Positions 24,532 to 35,625 of a DNA stretch of 64,000 nt are shown piece by piece. Under the pieces are notes generated by a model. It saw nothing but the letters and a program-made list of their open reading frames with translations. It was not told the DNA's origin and did not search any database. The first letter of the stretch is position 1. Every line of letters starts with the position of its first letter. This DNA comes from Sphingobium nicotianae (GTDB lineage Bacteria; Pseudomonadota; Alphaproteobacteria; Sphingomonadales; Sphingomonadaceae): NCBI RefSeq assembly GCF_018603885.1, contig NZ_JAHGAW010000003.1:1-64000 (forward strand), given 5' to 3'. Made by a program: the position numbers and the translations under genes.

Positions 24532-27500
24532 GTGAAAAAAATCTCCACTCAAACATTGCTGAAGGTCGCTTCGGCGCCGGCCGCACTGGGCCTCGCCCTG
24601 CTGTCGACCGCCGCTTTCGCCCAGACGGCGCAGAACGCGGAAGCCGATGAAGGCGAAGCAATCATCGTCACTGGGTCAATCACCCGCAATCCTGCTGCGG
24701 CGACGGCTTCGCCGGTCGTCTCCATCTCGGCAGACGATCTCCAGAAGCGCGGCATCCCAACGGCAACCGAGTATCTGCAGACCCTTACCGCGAATAACGC
24801 CGGTACGGTCCCCCCGAGCTGGTCAGCCTTCGGCTTCACGACCGGCGCAAGCGCGCCCTCGCTGCGTGGCTTCAACGACGCCTACACACTCGTGCTCTTC
24901 GACGGCATGCGCACGGCCGTCTATCCGCTGGCCGACGACACGCAGCGCAACATCGTCGACATCAACACGATCCCGAACTCGGTCATCGGCAATGTCGACA
25001 CGCTGCTGGACGGCGCATCGGCGACCTACGGTTCGGACGCGATCGCGGGCGTGGTCAACGTGATCACCAAGCGCCAGATTCAGGGCCTGCATCTGAACGG
25101 CTCGGCCGGTATCTCGCAGCGCGGCGACGCCGGCGAGCAGCGCATCAGCGCCAGCTACGGCATTGGCGACCTCGATCGGGATGGCTTCAACGTCTACATT
25201 GCCGGCGAATATCAGCACAATGATACGCTCTATTCCCGTCAGCGCAGCTATCCGTTCAACACGGGCGACCTCAGCCGGATTTGCGGCGATGCGAGCCAGG
25301 GCTGCTTGAACAACGCCGTTCGCAACGGCATCCAGTATGACGGCAGCTATCTGGGCTTCCAGTCATCGCGTGCTAGCGCGACGCGCCCCTTCAACAGCAC
25401 GCCACTCACGTTCGTCGATCCAGGGGGCGTTTCCCACACCTATGCCGCTGGAACGCTCCCCGTTGGACCATGGCAATATCTGAACGGCTGCGGCGGTCTT
25501 GCGTCTGCAGCGTTGACGCCAGGTCAGCAAGGCAGCACGTCGCCAAAGTACACGGCGGTCAAAGATGCCGACGGCAATATTACGGGATATACTTTCAATA
25601 ACATCGGATATACCGGCGCCGTTGCTCCCTCGACCGTCTGCCAGGAGGACCTCCTGGGCGAATATCAGATGTATAGCTCCTCGATCACGCGCAAGGGCGG
25701 GACCTTGCGGGCCACGAAGACCTTCGGTGATTCCGAAGTCTTCGCGATGTTCAACTATTACAACACCACCACCTTCAACGAAGGTACGCCGCGCGGCTGG
25801 ACGGGTTCGACGGCTGCCGGTGGCCGCACCGTGACGGTGAGCCGCATCTTCCTGCCGGTCTATGTCTGTCCGCAGGGCACCGCGATCGTCGGGACCAATC
25901 CGTCGACGGGCAACATCACTGGAGATCTGAGAGCATCGGGCTGTAACGCCGGCAACGGCACGCTCAACCCGAACAACCCGTTCGCCGCGCAGGGCGGTAC
26001 GGCACAGCTCTCCGGCCTGCCCGACCGGGGCATTCAGACCTTCACCGATGCGAAGGTCTATCGCGGCGCAATCGGCGCACATGGCTCGTTCGGCCAAGGT
26101 TGGGATTACAACGTTGGCGTGACGGCTTCTGAAGTCACCCTCGACGTTCGGAATCACAACTACATCTACCTGCAGGGTCTGATGAATGCGATTGCGACGG
26201 GGAGCTACAACTTCGTCAATCCGTCGGCGAACACGCAGGCGGTGATCGATTCGGTGTTCAAGGATCAGACTAAGCGCGCGACCTCCAAGCTCTTCCAGGC
26301 ACAGGCTGCGATTGCCAAGGATCTGATCGAACTGCCGGGCGGCATGCTGAACGTCGCGGTGGGCGGCCAGTTCCGTCATGAATCGCTCAACAATCCGAGC
26401 TCGAACGCACCGAACGACACCAATCCTTATGCCCGTTACTACACGATCAACGGCGTAGGCGTTCAGGGCGAGCGTGACATTTGGTCGGCTTCCTATGAAA
26501 TCACCGTTCCGATCGTCGAGCAGCTCCGCGCGAAGGCATCGGGTTCCTATGATCACTACTCGACCGGCCAGACGGCGTTCTCGCCCAAGTTCGAGGCCGA
26601 GTTCACCCCGATCAAGGAAGTGAAGATCCGTGGCACCTGGTCGAAGGGGTTCCGCGCTCCGAACTTCAATGAGTCGTTCCAGCTGCCCTCGACCGGCTAC
26701 TCGAACGCATCGATCGTCTGCTCGAATCCGACCTTCGCGGCCTTCTGCGCCGCGCACGCAAGCAACCCCAGCTATTATGCGAGTGGTTATTCGCCAGGTC
26801 TGACCTCGTCGGGCAACTCGAACCTCGAGCCGGAGAAGTCCACCTCCTACACGTTTGGCCTGGTGCTCCAGCCGCGGTCGAGCATCACGTTCACGGTCGA
26901 TTACTGGCACACCAAGATCAAGAACGTGATCATTCCGCCATCCGTGACATCCGACATCACCACGCAATATTATACCAACAATGGCGTGGTGAATATTCCG
27001 GGCATCAACGTGGTGAAGGGCAATCCCGATCCGCAGAATCCCAATGCGCTGCCGCTGCTGGGCTTCATCGAAGCGCCGTTCCAGAACGCCAACGCGATCA
27101 TGGGCGAAGGCATCGACATCTCGGCGGACGTCAAGCTGCCGATCACCAACACCCTGTCGATCCGCAGCGTTGCCAATGCTTCCTATCTGATGAAGCTGCA
27201 GCAGGAGCTGAAGGACGGCACCATCTGGCGCGCTGACGGCACGCTGGGTCCGTGCGGCTGGACATCCTGCTCGGGTGCGCCGAGCTGGCGTGTGACCTGG
27301 CAGAATACGCTGGACGTGAACGACCAGTTCAACGCCACGCTGACCGCCAGCTACACCAGCGGCTACTCGCCGACGGCGGCTGACTCGGGAGGCACCTACA
27401 AAGACTGCGCGCAGAGCGCGGCCGATGGTCAGCTGATCGTTTACGACAATGGCGATCCGGTGCAGTGCCACGTCCATGCGACGTTCAATCTCGACGGTCA

Positions 27501-27678
27501 CGTCGAGGTCAAGGTCGCGGACAAGTTCACGCTCTACGGTGACGTGCTGAATATTCTGAACAGCCGTCCACCGCTCGACGTGAATGCGGGCTATGCTCTC
27601 TATCAGTTCAACCCTGCCTGGGCGGACCGCGGCTTCATCGGTCGCTACTTCCGCGTCGGCGCGAAGGTGGACTTTTAA
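24532..27678 (+). CDS. TonB-dependent receptor 1
   Basis: This 1048-residue outer-membrane protein has a signal peptide (residues 1-30, ending STAAFA) and a TonB box/plug start GEAIIVTGSI at residues 41-50. A plug domain follows (LRGFNDAYTLVLFDGMRT, LDGASATYGSDAIAGVVNVIT) and then a 22-strand barrel ending in phenylalanine (RVGAKVDF). GTG 24532 is the start, supported by the signal peptide. Extracellular loops are rich in Asn/Thr/Gly with several cysteines. The ligand is unknown; sphingomonads use such receptors for siderophores, sugars and aromatic polymers. Receptor 2 downstream has the same layout. A strong terminator follows. Confidence 0.92.
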   Translation: MKKISTQTLLKVASAPAALGLALLSTAAFAQTAQNAEADEGEAIIVTGSITRNPAAATASPVVSISADDLQKRGIPTATEYLQTLTANNAGTVPPSWSAFGFTTGASAPSLRGFNDAYTLVLFDGMRTAVYPLADDTQRNIVDINTIPNSVIGNVDTLLDGASATYGSDAIAGVVNVITKRQIQGLHLNGSAGISQRGDAGEQRISASYGIGDLDRDGFNVYIAGEYQHNDTLYSRQRSYPFNTGDLSRICGDASQGCLNNAVRNGIQYDGSYLGFQSSRASATRPFNSTPLTFVDPGGVSHTYAAGTLPVGPWQYLNGCGGLASAALTPGQQGSTSPKYTAVKDADGNITGYTFNNIGYTGAVAPSTVCQEDLLGEYQMYSSSITRKGGTLRATKTFGDSEVFAMFNYYNTTTFNEGTPRGWTGSTAAGGRTVTVSRIFLPVYVCPQGTAIVGTNPSTGNITGDLRASGCNAGNGTLNPNNPFAAQGGTAQLSGLPDRGIQTFTDAKVYRGAIGAHGSFGQGWDYNVGVTASEVTLDVRNHNYIYLQGLMNAIATGSYNFVNPSANTQAVIDSVFKDQTKRATSKLFQAQAAIAKDLIELPGGMLNVAVGGQFRHESLNNPSSNAPNDTNPYARYYTINGVGVQGERDIWSASYEITVPIVEQLRAKASGSYDHYSTGQTAFSPKFEAEFTPIKEVKIRGTWSKGFRAPNFNESFQLPSTGYSNASIVCSNPTFAAFCAAHASNPSYYASGYSPGLTSSGNSNLEPEKSTSYTFGLVLQPRSSITFTVDYWHTKIKNVIIPPSVTSDITTQYYTNNGVVNIPGINVVKGNPDPQNPNALPLLGFIEAPFQNANAIMGEGIDISADVKLPITNTLSIRSVANASYLMKLQQELKDGTIWRADGTLGPCGWTSCSGAPSWRVTWQNTLDVNDQFNATLTASYTSGYSPTAADSGGTYKDCAQSAADGQLIVYDNGDPVQCHVHATFNLDGHVEVKVADKFTLYGDVLNILNSRPPLDVNAGYALYQFNPAWADRGFIGRYFRVGAKVDF

Positions 27679-27705
27679 GCCCTCCACTTAAAACCAAATA
27701 AATCA

Positions 27706-27745
27706 GGGGCCTACCTCACAGAAATGTTGAGGTAGGCCCCTATTT
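27706..27745 (+). terminator. intrinsic terminator of TonB receptor 1
   Basis: A perfect 13-pair stem (27706-27718 with 27728-27740; GGGGCCTACCTCA and its complement) has a 9-base loop and is followed by TATTTT. Confidence 0.9.
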
Positions 27746-27800
27746 TATGAAATGATGCTCACAGGCATGGCGAATCATGTCCATTCCGAGGAGCATTTTT

Positions 27801-28070
27801 GTGAGATTTTTCGTCCTTCTGGCGGCATCTGTTGCTGCCGCCACGGCAATCGGCGCGCCCGCCTTTGCAACGGAAAAGGCACCGTCCGATAAGTCGCAAT
27901 CCAATGACGGCGAGAAGAAGGTCTGCCGCAGCGATACCACCACCGGATCGATCATGCCCAAGCGCATCTGTCGCACCAGGGCGGAGTGGGCCGCGATCGA
28001 TGCGCAAGGGCAGCGTAACCTCGAGCGCAATCAGACTATGGATCGCTCGCGCTCGATGATCGACCGCTGA
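27801..28070 (+). CDS. small exported protein with two cysteines (89 aa)
   Basis: I chose GTG 27801 because GAGGAG lies eight bases upstream and the frame then begins directly with a signal peptide (VLLAASVAAATAIGAPAFA). An ATG at 27777 in the same frame has no ribosome site. The mature 65 residues contain KKVCRSDTTTGSIMPKRIC, with two cysteines 14 apart that may form a disulfide, then RTRAEWAAIDAQGQ. From memory the 'CR-----TGS---KR-C-T--EW' pattern recurs in unnamed small sphingomonad proteins. It lies between two TonB-dependent receptors; a link is not shown. Confidence 0.75.
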   Translation: MRFFVLLAASVAAATAIGAPAFATEKAPSDKSQSNDGEKKVCRSDTTTGSIMPKRICRTRAEWAAIDAQGQRNLERNQTMDRSRSMIDR

Positions 28071-28460
28071 TCGCACGACGGCAGGCCTTACCGGTCTGCG
28101 TCGCCAGCAAAATTGCCACAATCATAGGATGCGCGGTGTTCAATCGAGAGTGCCGCGCACTTCGGTATTCGCGCCGAATCTGCTTCCTTATGCGGGCGGG
28201 CAGTATGACGTTGCCAGATGAAAAATCCGCACCCCTTAATTTGCTTTGTTGCAGAACTGCTACATCGTAAGTCGAAAAGCTGCAATGCACCAAGCAAAGG
28301 GTGGAAGCTTTCGCACGCGGTAGTAAACCAACATCAGTGGGTTACTGGCCTCATGCAAGAGAGTGGCTAGTGACCGAACAGTTAGGGGGATTTGCGGTCG
28401 CCGGCGGCCTGCGCTGCGCGCAGTCTGTTGGCGACCGTCCCTGTTTAAGGGGGTTTATTC
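28071..28460. other. intergenic leader region upstream of TonB receptor 2
   Basis: No gene is seen in these 390 bases. GCTTTGTTGCAG (28243-28254) has a loose partner CTGCAATGCACCAAGCAAAG some 25 bases on. A nested stem-loop at 28395-28437 precedes the ribosome site. Expression is probably controlled here. Confidence 0.45.
28395..28437 (+). promoter_or_regulatory. nested stem-loop in the leader of TonB receptor 2
   Basis: Outer stem CGGTCGCC (28395-28402) pairs perfectly with GGCGACCG (28430-28437). Inside it CTGCGC-TGC-GCGCAG (28409-28423) forms a second hairpin. It ends about 10 bases before the AAGGGGG ribosome site of the receptor, so it could affect translation. Confidence 0.4.
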
Positions 28461-31445
28461 ATGGTCAAGATTTCGGTTGCTGCAGCATTGCGCTCCAGCG
28501 TTGCGCCGGCGCTTATCGCGTCGGCTTTTTTCGTTTCGCCCGTTCAGGCGCAGGAAGCGCAGGGCGCCGACAGCGACGAGGGTGAGGCCATCATCGTCAC
28601 TGGATCGCTGATTCGCCGGACGGATGCCGAGACGCCCTCGCCGGTCACCATCCTGACCGCCGATTCACTCGACAAGGCCGGCATCACCACCGTCTCAGAC
28701 GCAATCCGCTCGATCTCCGCGGATAGCGCGGGTTCGATCGGCACCGGCTTCCAGTCGGGCTTCTCGGCCGGTGGTTCGGCCGTGTCGCTGCGTGGCCTCG
28801 GCGTCTCCTCGACGCTCGTGCTCATCGACGGTCTGCGCTCGACCAACTTCCCGATCAACGACGATGGCCACAACGCCTATACCGACCTCAACTCGATCCC
28901 GTTCAGCCTGGTCGACCGGATCGAAGTGCTCAAGGACGGCGCCTCCTCCACTTATGGCGCGGACGCCATCGGCGGCGTGGTCAACCTCATCATGAAGAAG
29001 CACTTCACCGGCATCGGCGCGACCGCCGAGGGTGGCGTGACCCAGCAGGGCGACGGTGCCCGGGCTTATGGCGACCTGACGGTCGGCTTCGGCGACTATG
29101 ACAGCGACGGCTGGAACTTCTACGTCAACGGCGAATATCAGAGCATTGGCCGCATCTCGAGCCACAGCCGCGGCTTCCCATACAATACGCTCGACCTGTC
29201 GAGCATCGGTGGCCTCGACAACAACAGCGCAGACAGCTCGCTGACGACGGCGACGCCGAGCGCAGTTGTGGTGCGCACGACGCAGACGGACCTCAACAAT
29301 CCATTCGCCGGCGGCACAGCCGTGGCCAACAGCGCCTATACACTGCTCAACCCGAACTGCCCGAACGGCAGCTTCACGGTCACGACCGGCGGTGCGCAGG
29401 GCACGGGTTGCAAGTACGACCTCAACGACAAGTATCGCCAGATTCAGCCACTGCAGGAACGCTACTCGGGCGCATTCCGCTTTAGCTATCGCGTGAGCGA
29501 CAATGTCGAGGCCTATCTGTCCGGCAACTTTAGCCGCTCCTATGTCAGCATCATCTCGGGCTTCCCAGCGGCCATCCGCAACACCCAGCCGTTCGGCGGC
29601 TCGCCGGCGCTGGCGAGCAGCAACCCGGGCATCGTCCTGCCGGTCTGGATTTGCCCGACCGGCGTGAACTGCGCCGACCCGGCCACGGCGGGCCGCACGC
29701 TCAACCCGAACAACCCCTATGCGGCCGCCTTTGCGGCAAACCCGTCGCAGGGCGCCGCGCGCATCTATTACCTGTTCGGCGACCTTCCGATCGGCAGCGA
29801 CCGCACCAACGATGTCTATCGCGTCGCAGGCGGCTTCAGTGGCACGTTCGGCGATGATTGGGATTGGCGCGTCGAGGGGGTCGGCGCCTGGGACAATCTC
29901 AAGATCGTGCAGCACGGCCTGCTCAATATCGCCGCGCTCAAGCAAGCGATCAACACCGGGTCGTACAGCTTCGTGAATCCCGGTTCGAACAGCCAGTCGG
30001 TGCGCGACACGATCGCTCCCGACAAGTCGACGCCGTCCTACTCGTCGATGGTGTCGGTCGACGCCTCGATCACGAAGAAGCTCATGGACCTGCCGGGCGG
30101 GCCGCTCGCCCTAGCGGTTGGCGGCCAGATCCGTTGGGAAAAGCTGACCAACAACAACCAGAATGCAGCGTTGGACACGCTGGGCCTGACCACGGCTTCG
30201 GCTTTCGGCAAGCACACCGTTTCGGCTGCCTATTTCGAGCTGAGTGCCCCGATCGTCGATCAGCTCGAAGTCAATGCTTCGGGCCGCTACGATAACTACT
30301 CGGAGGGCTTCTCACACTTCTCGCCGAAAGTCGGCGTCAAGTTCACGCCGATCAAGCAGATCGCGTTCCGCGCGACCTATTCTGAAGGCTTCCGCGCCCC
30401 GACCTTCGCGGAATCAGGTCCGCGTAGCCAATATGCCGGCTTCGTCAGCACCACCCCGCCCTGCGCCTTCATCCTGCAACATGGCGGCACCGGCACGACA
30501 GCGTCCTGCTCGGCCAACGGCAATCCCTACAACCTGAACTATTCGTTGGGTCGCGGCGTTGCCGGTAATCCGCTGGTCCAGCCGGAGACCTCGCGCAGCT
30601 ACACGGCTGGCGTGATCATCGAGCCGGTCAAGTGGTTCAGCCTCACGCTCGATTATTACAACGTCAAGAAATCGAACCTGATCGTCGCGGGACCTGACGT
30701 CGGCAAGGCGACGGCCGCTTATTATGCGGCTGCCAATCAGGCTGCCGGCTGCGCCGCAGTCGCCGCGGTGGGTCAGGGTTATAGCTGCAACGTGGTCGAT
30801 GGCGTCGACCCGCTGTTCCCGACGGCCCTGCCGCGCATCCTGATCATCAACGTGCCTTATGTGAACGCCAACTACGCCCAAACCGAAGGCCTCGATTTCT
30901 CGGCGACGGTGCGTGTGCCGCTGAGCGACGGCATCAAGTTCACCAGCAAGGTCGAGGTCACCCATGTGATCAAGTATAATCTGGTGACGCCGAGCGGCAC
31001 GCAGCATTATGCCGGTACGCTTGGTCCGTATGATCTCTCGTCCGGCAACGGCACGCCGGACTGGCGCGGCAACTGGCAGAACACCCTCGAGGTCGGCCAG
31101 TTCACGTTCAGCGCGACGGCCTATTATGTCGGCAAGATCAAGGCGGTGTCGGAGGACCAGGGTCTGCCGCTCGACTGCGACAACGGCAACCTCTACACCC
31201 GCTCGTCACCGCAGGATGTCGATCCGAAGTTCTGCTACATCAAGGAGTTCGTGAACGTCGACACGAACGTCACGGCGAACATCACCGACGACATCCGTCT
31301 CTATGCCAATGTCGGCAACATCTTCAACGTGCGTGCACCGCTCGCCGCGGCCGCCTACACGTCGGCGCCGAACTATCTGATCACCTGGCACTCGGCTGGC
31401 GCGATCGGCCGCACCTTCAAGGTCGGCGCGAGCGTCAAGTTCTAA
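28461..31445 (+). CDS. TonB-dependent receptor 2 (paralogue of receptor 1)
   Basis: This 994-residue outer-membrane receptor has a signal peptide (residues 1-30, ending SPVQA) and the TonB-box/plug start GEAIIVTGSL at residues 41-50, the same positions as in receptor 1. The plug has LRGLGVSSTLVLIDGLRS and LKDGASSTYGADAIGGVVNLIM, and the barrel ends TFKVGASVKF. Further shared blocks (LNPNNPF/YAA, YSFVNPGSNSQSV against YNFVNPSANTQAV, TPIKQIAFRATYSEGFRAPTF) show that the two genes arose by duplication. ATG 28461 has AGGGGG upstream. Ligand unknown. Confidence 0.92.
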   Translation: MVKISVAAALRSSVAPALIASAFFVSPVQAQEAQGADSDEGEAIIVTGSLIRRTDAETPSPVTILTADSLDKAGITTVSDAIRSISADSAGSIGTGFQSGFSAGGSAVSLRGLGVSSTLVLIDGLRSTNFPINDDGHNAYTDLNSIPFSLVDRIEVLKDGASSTYGADAIGGVVNLIMKKHFTGIGATAEGGVTQQGDGARAYGDLTVGFGDYDSDGWNFYVNGEYQSIGRISSHSRGFPYNTLDLSSIGGLDNNSADSSLTTATPSAVVVRTTQTDLNNPFAGGTAVANSAYTLLNPNCPNGSFTVTTGGAQGTGCKYDLNDKYRQIQPLQERYSGAFRFSYRVSDNVEAYLSGNFSRSYVSIISGFPAAIRNTQPFGGSPALASSNPGIVLPVWICPTGVNCADPATAGRTLNPNNPYAAAFAANPSQGAARIYYLFGDLPIGSDRTNDVYRVAGGFSGTFGDDWDWRVEGVGAWDNLKIVQHGLLNIAALKQAINTGSYSFVNPGSNSQSVRDTIAPDKSTPSYSSMVSVDASITKKLMDLPGGPLALAVGGQIRWEKLTNNNQNAALDTLGLTTASAFGKHTVSAAYFELSAPIVDQLEVNASGRYDNYSEGFSHFSPKVGVKFTPIKQIAFRATYSEGFRAPTFAESGPRSQYAGFVSTTPPCAFILQHGGTGTTASCSANGNPYNLNYSLGRGVAGNPLVQPETSRSYTAGVIIEPVKWFSLTLDYYNVKKSNLIVAGPDVGKATAAYYAAANQAAGCAAVAAVGQGYSCNVVDGVDPLFPTALPRILIINVPYVNANYAQTEGLDFSATVRVPLSDGIKFTSKVEVTHVIKYNLVTPSGTQHYAGTLGPYDLSSGNGTPDWRGNWQNTLEVGQFTFSATAYYVGKIKAVSEDQGLPLDCDNGNLYTRSSPQDVDPKFCYIKEFVNVDTNVTANITDDIRLYANVGNIFNVRAPLAAAAYTSAPNYLITWHSAGAIGRTFKVGASVKF

Positions 31446-31472
31446 GCCAGGCACGTCCGAAACAGCAGAAAG

Positions 31473-31502
31473 GGCGCCCGCGACGGGGCGCCCTTTTTTT
31501 TT
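31473..31502. terminator. intrinsic terminator between TonB receptor 2 and clpB
   Basis: GGGCGCCC-GCGACG-GGGCGCCC is followed by a run of T on the plus strand (31495-31502) and preceded by AAA, so it ends receptor 2 transcription and may serve the convergent clpB as well. Confidence 0.9.
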
Positions 31503-31538
31503 GGCCGGTGCTCCTGCGGATACAGGAATGTTGGATCG

Positions 31539-34118
<2,580 letters not shown>

Positions 34119-34475
34119 ATGCTCTCCCTTTCGAGCCCCCAGATAGTGTTGCCCATGTGCAACACAAGAGCAGCAGGCCGATTTCGACCCGTTATCAGAC
34201 AGGATCGTGGCAGATAGCCGCCCGTTCATCATCCCGGCCATCCGGGATAGCCCGGATGCGGCCGGAACAGAGCAAGTCGTTTGCGTCCAAGAAGAAATCG
34301 CTTCGCGGCGCCCCTCAGGTTTTTGAGAGCGCGTCCGAGCGCGAACGTAAAGCGGATCCGGAGCGCAGCGTCCTCAAGGTCAACCCGATGGTCCGACGCT
34401 GGTGCGTCTCGTCAGGTGAGATCCACACCTCGCGAATTTAGATAGTCGGCTCGATCCTGACCGCGGCGCGATCGA
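34119..34475. other. intergenic gap between clpB and the marR-like gene
   Basis: The 357 bases hold the clpB promoter region near 34141-34168. Beyond that I see no gene, repeat or strong hairpin. Confidence 0.5.
34141..34168 (-). promoter_or_regulatory. possible heat-shock promoter with inverted repeat upstream of clpB
   Basis: On the minus strand CTTGTG (34168-34163), a 16-base spacer and CTATCT (34146-34141) resemble the CTTG-type -35 and C-TAT-type -10 of alphaproteobacterial RpoH promoters. A perfect inverted repeat GTGTTGC-N6-GCAACAC (34146-34165) lies inside. It sits 23 bases before the clpB ATG. The match is suggestive only. Confidence 0.35.
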
Positions 34476-34976
34476 TCACCGCTTGATCTGCAGCGCCGCC
34501 GCCATGCGCTGCTCTTCAGGGTCGAGCAGACTTTCGAGCACGCGCCAGAAGCCCGTGACCGAGCCCTGGCCGGCTGCGGAATAAGCAGCCGCGCAGCGCT
34601 CGCGCATCGCATCGAACAGGCTGCGCTCGATGCTCTCGCCGGTCGCCGTCAGGCGCAGGAGTCGCTGACGTCGGTCCCGGATGCCGGGGATTGTCTCGAC
34701 GAGGCCGCGCTCAGCCAACTCGTCCAGCACCCGGCCCAGCGATTGCTTGGTGACGCCGAGCAGGCGCAGCAGTGTCGAGATGGTCATCTCCGGCTGGCGA
34801 GCGATGAAATAGAGCGCGCGCTGATGCGCCCGGCCAAGTCCGTGCGTCTCCAGCACCGGATCCATCACGCGCGCCAGCGCGGCGTGGCCGAAGATCAGCA
34901 GCTCGATCCCTCGCCTGATCTCCTCCTCGCGCAGGAAGAGCGGGGACGCGGCGGGGCTGGGAGCGGAACTGACCAT
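34476..34976 (-). CDS. MarR family transcriptional regulator
   Basis: The 166-residue protein has the winged helix-turn-helix of MarR: MTISTLLRLLGVTKQSLGRVLDELAERGLVE followed by the wing DRRQRLLRLTATG. Flanking helices for dimerisation (residues 15-50 and 120-160) complete the fold. No neighbouring target gene is obvious; it is oriented away from the tRNA-Gln gene. The ligand is unknown. Confidence 0.88.
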   Translation of the reverse strand: MVSSAPSPAASPLFLREEEIRRGIELLIFGHAALARVMDPVLETHGLGRAHQRALYFIARQPEMTISTLLRLLGVTKQSLGRVLDELAERGLVETIPGIRDRRQRLLRLTATGESIERSLFDAMRERCAAAYSAAGQGSVTGFWRVLESLLDPEEQRMAAALQIKR

Positions 34977-35059
34977 GAGGCGCTTCCTAGCTGATCCGGC
35001 CGATGCTGGAAATGTGTCTCCGCAGCGCTTCGCGACAGGAGGGGAACCGGCCGCGACGC

Positions 35060-35087
35060 TTGGCTTTTACGATCACGGCGCTATATG
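35060..35087 (+). promoter_or_regulatory. probable promoter of tRNA-Gln
   Basis: TTGGCT (35060-35065), a 16-base spacer and TATATG (35082-35087) lie 33 bases before the tRNA. Confidence 0.45.
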
Positions 35088-35120
35088 ACGCGCCTCTCGG
35101 GCGCTGCGGCGCCACGATGC

Positions 35121-35195
35121 TGGGGCGTCGCCAAGCGGTAAGGCAGCGGCTTTTGATGCCGCCATTCGCAGGTTCGAATCCTGCCGCCCCAGCCA
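35121..35195 (+). tRNA. tRNA-Gln (anticodon UUG)
   Basis: The 75-base gene folds into a cloverleaf. The acceptor TGGGGCG pairs with CGCCCCA, the D arm includes GCC/GGC, and the anticodon stem is GCGGC/GCCGC with loop TTTTGAT, anticodon TTG at 35153-35155. The T arm is GCAGG-TTCGAAT-CCTGC. CCA is encoded at the 3' end (35193-35195). Confidence 0.95.
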
Positions 35196-35625
35196 ACGCT
35201 CCCGCGGCAGATACATCCTCAGGGCCCGCCGTCGCCTCCTCTCGCCGCGCGACATCGCGCTTTGCTCAGGGCCGCCCCGCCCCCGTGATCGCCGCCTTGT
35301 CCATAGAGGGGTCTTGCGTGCTTGCATTTTGAGGCGCAATTAGAATTATAAATTCATATAATATCTTGATTCGAGAGAGCGATGATCCGGTGCGGGGAAA
35401 GGGGATTCATTTCCGGAAATATGAGCGATATGGCGATTTACCTGCATGCCTTCTTCTCGCGCGAACCGCTCCGCCCGATCCATGTCTCGATATTATAATG
35501 ATCAGCAAATCTAACAGATAGGAAGATCGACGCCGGCGGCCATTCCGCCCGGTGCCGGCCGGAACCTCACAACGAGGCCGGCCTTTCACGCCGACACAGA
35601 TCGGCAAATATGGAGGGGAACGACG
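35196..35625. other. intergenic gap upstream of TonB receptor 3
   Basis: No gene is seen in these 430 bases. An AT-rich island at about 35336-35375 stands out from the GC-rich surroundings and may hold promoters. Near the receptor start, GCCGGCC and GGCCGGC (about 35555-35585) can pair. Confidence 0.5.

Noticed and set aside
25363-27687. 774-codon open frame antisense to TonB receptor 1
   Set aside because: Arg/Val/Asp-rich composition without any family pattern; it mirrors the codon bias of the true receptor gene on the other strand.
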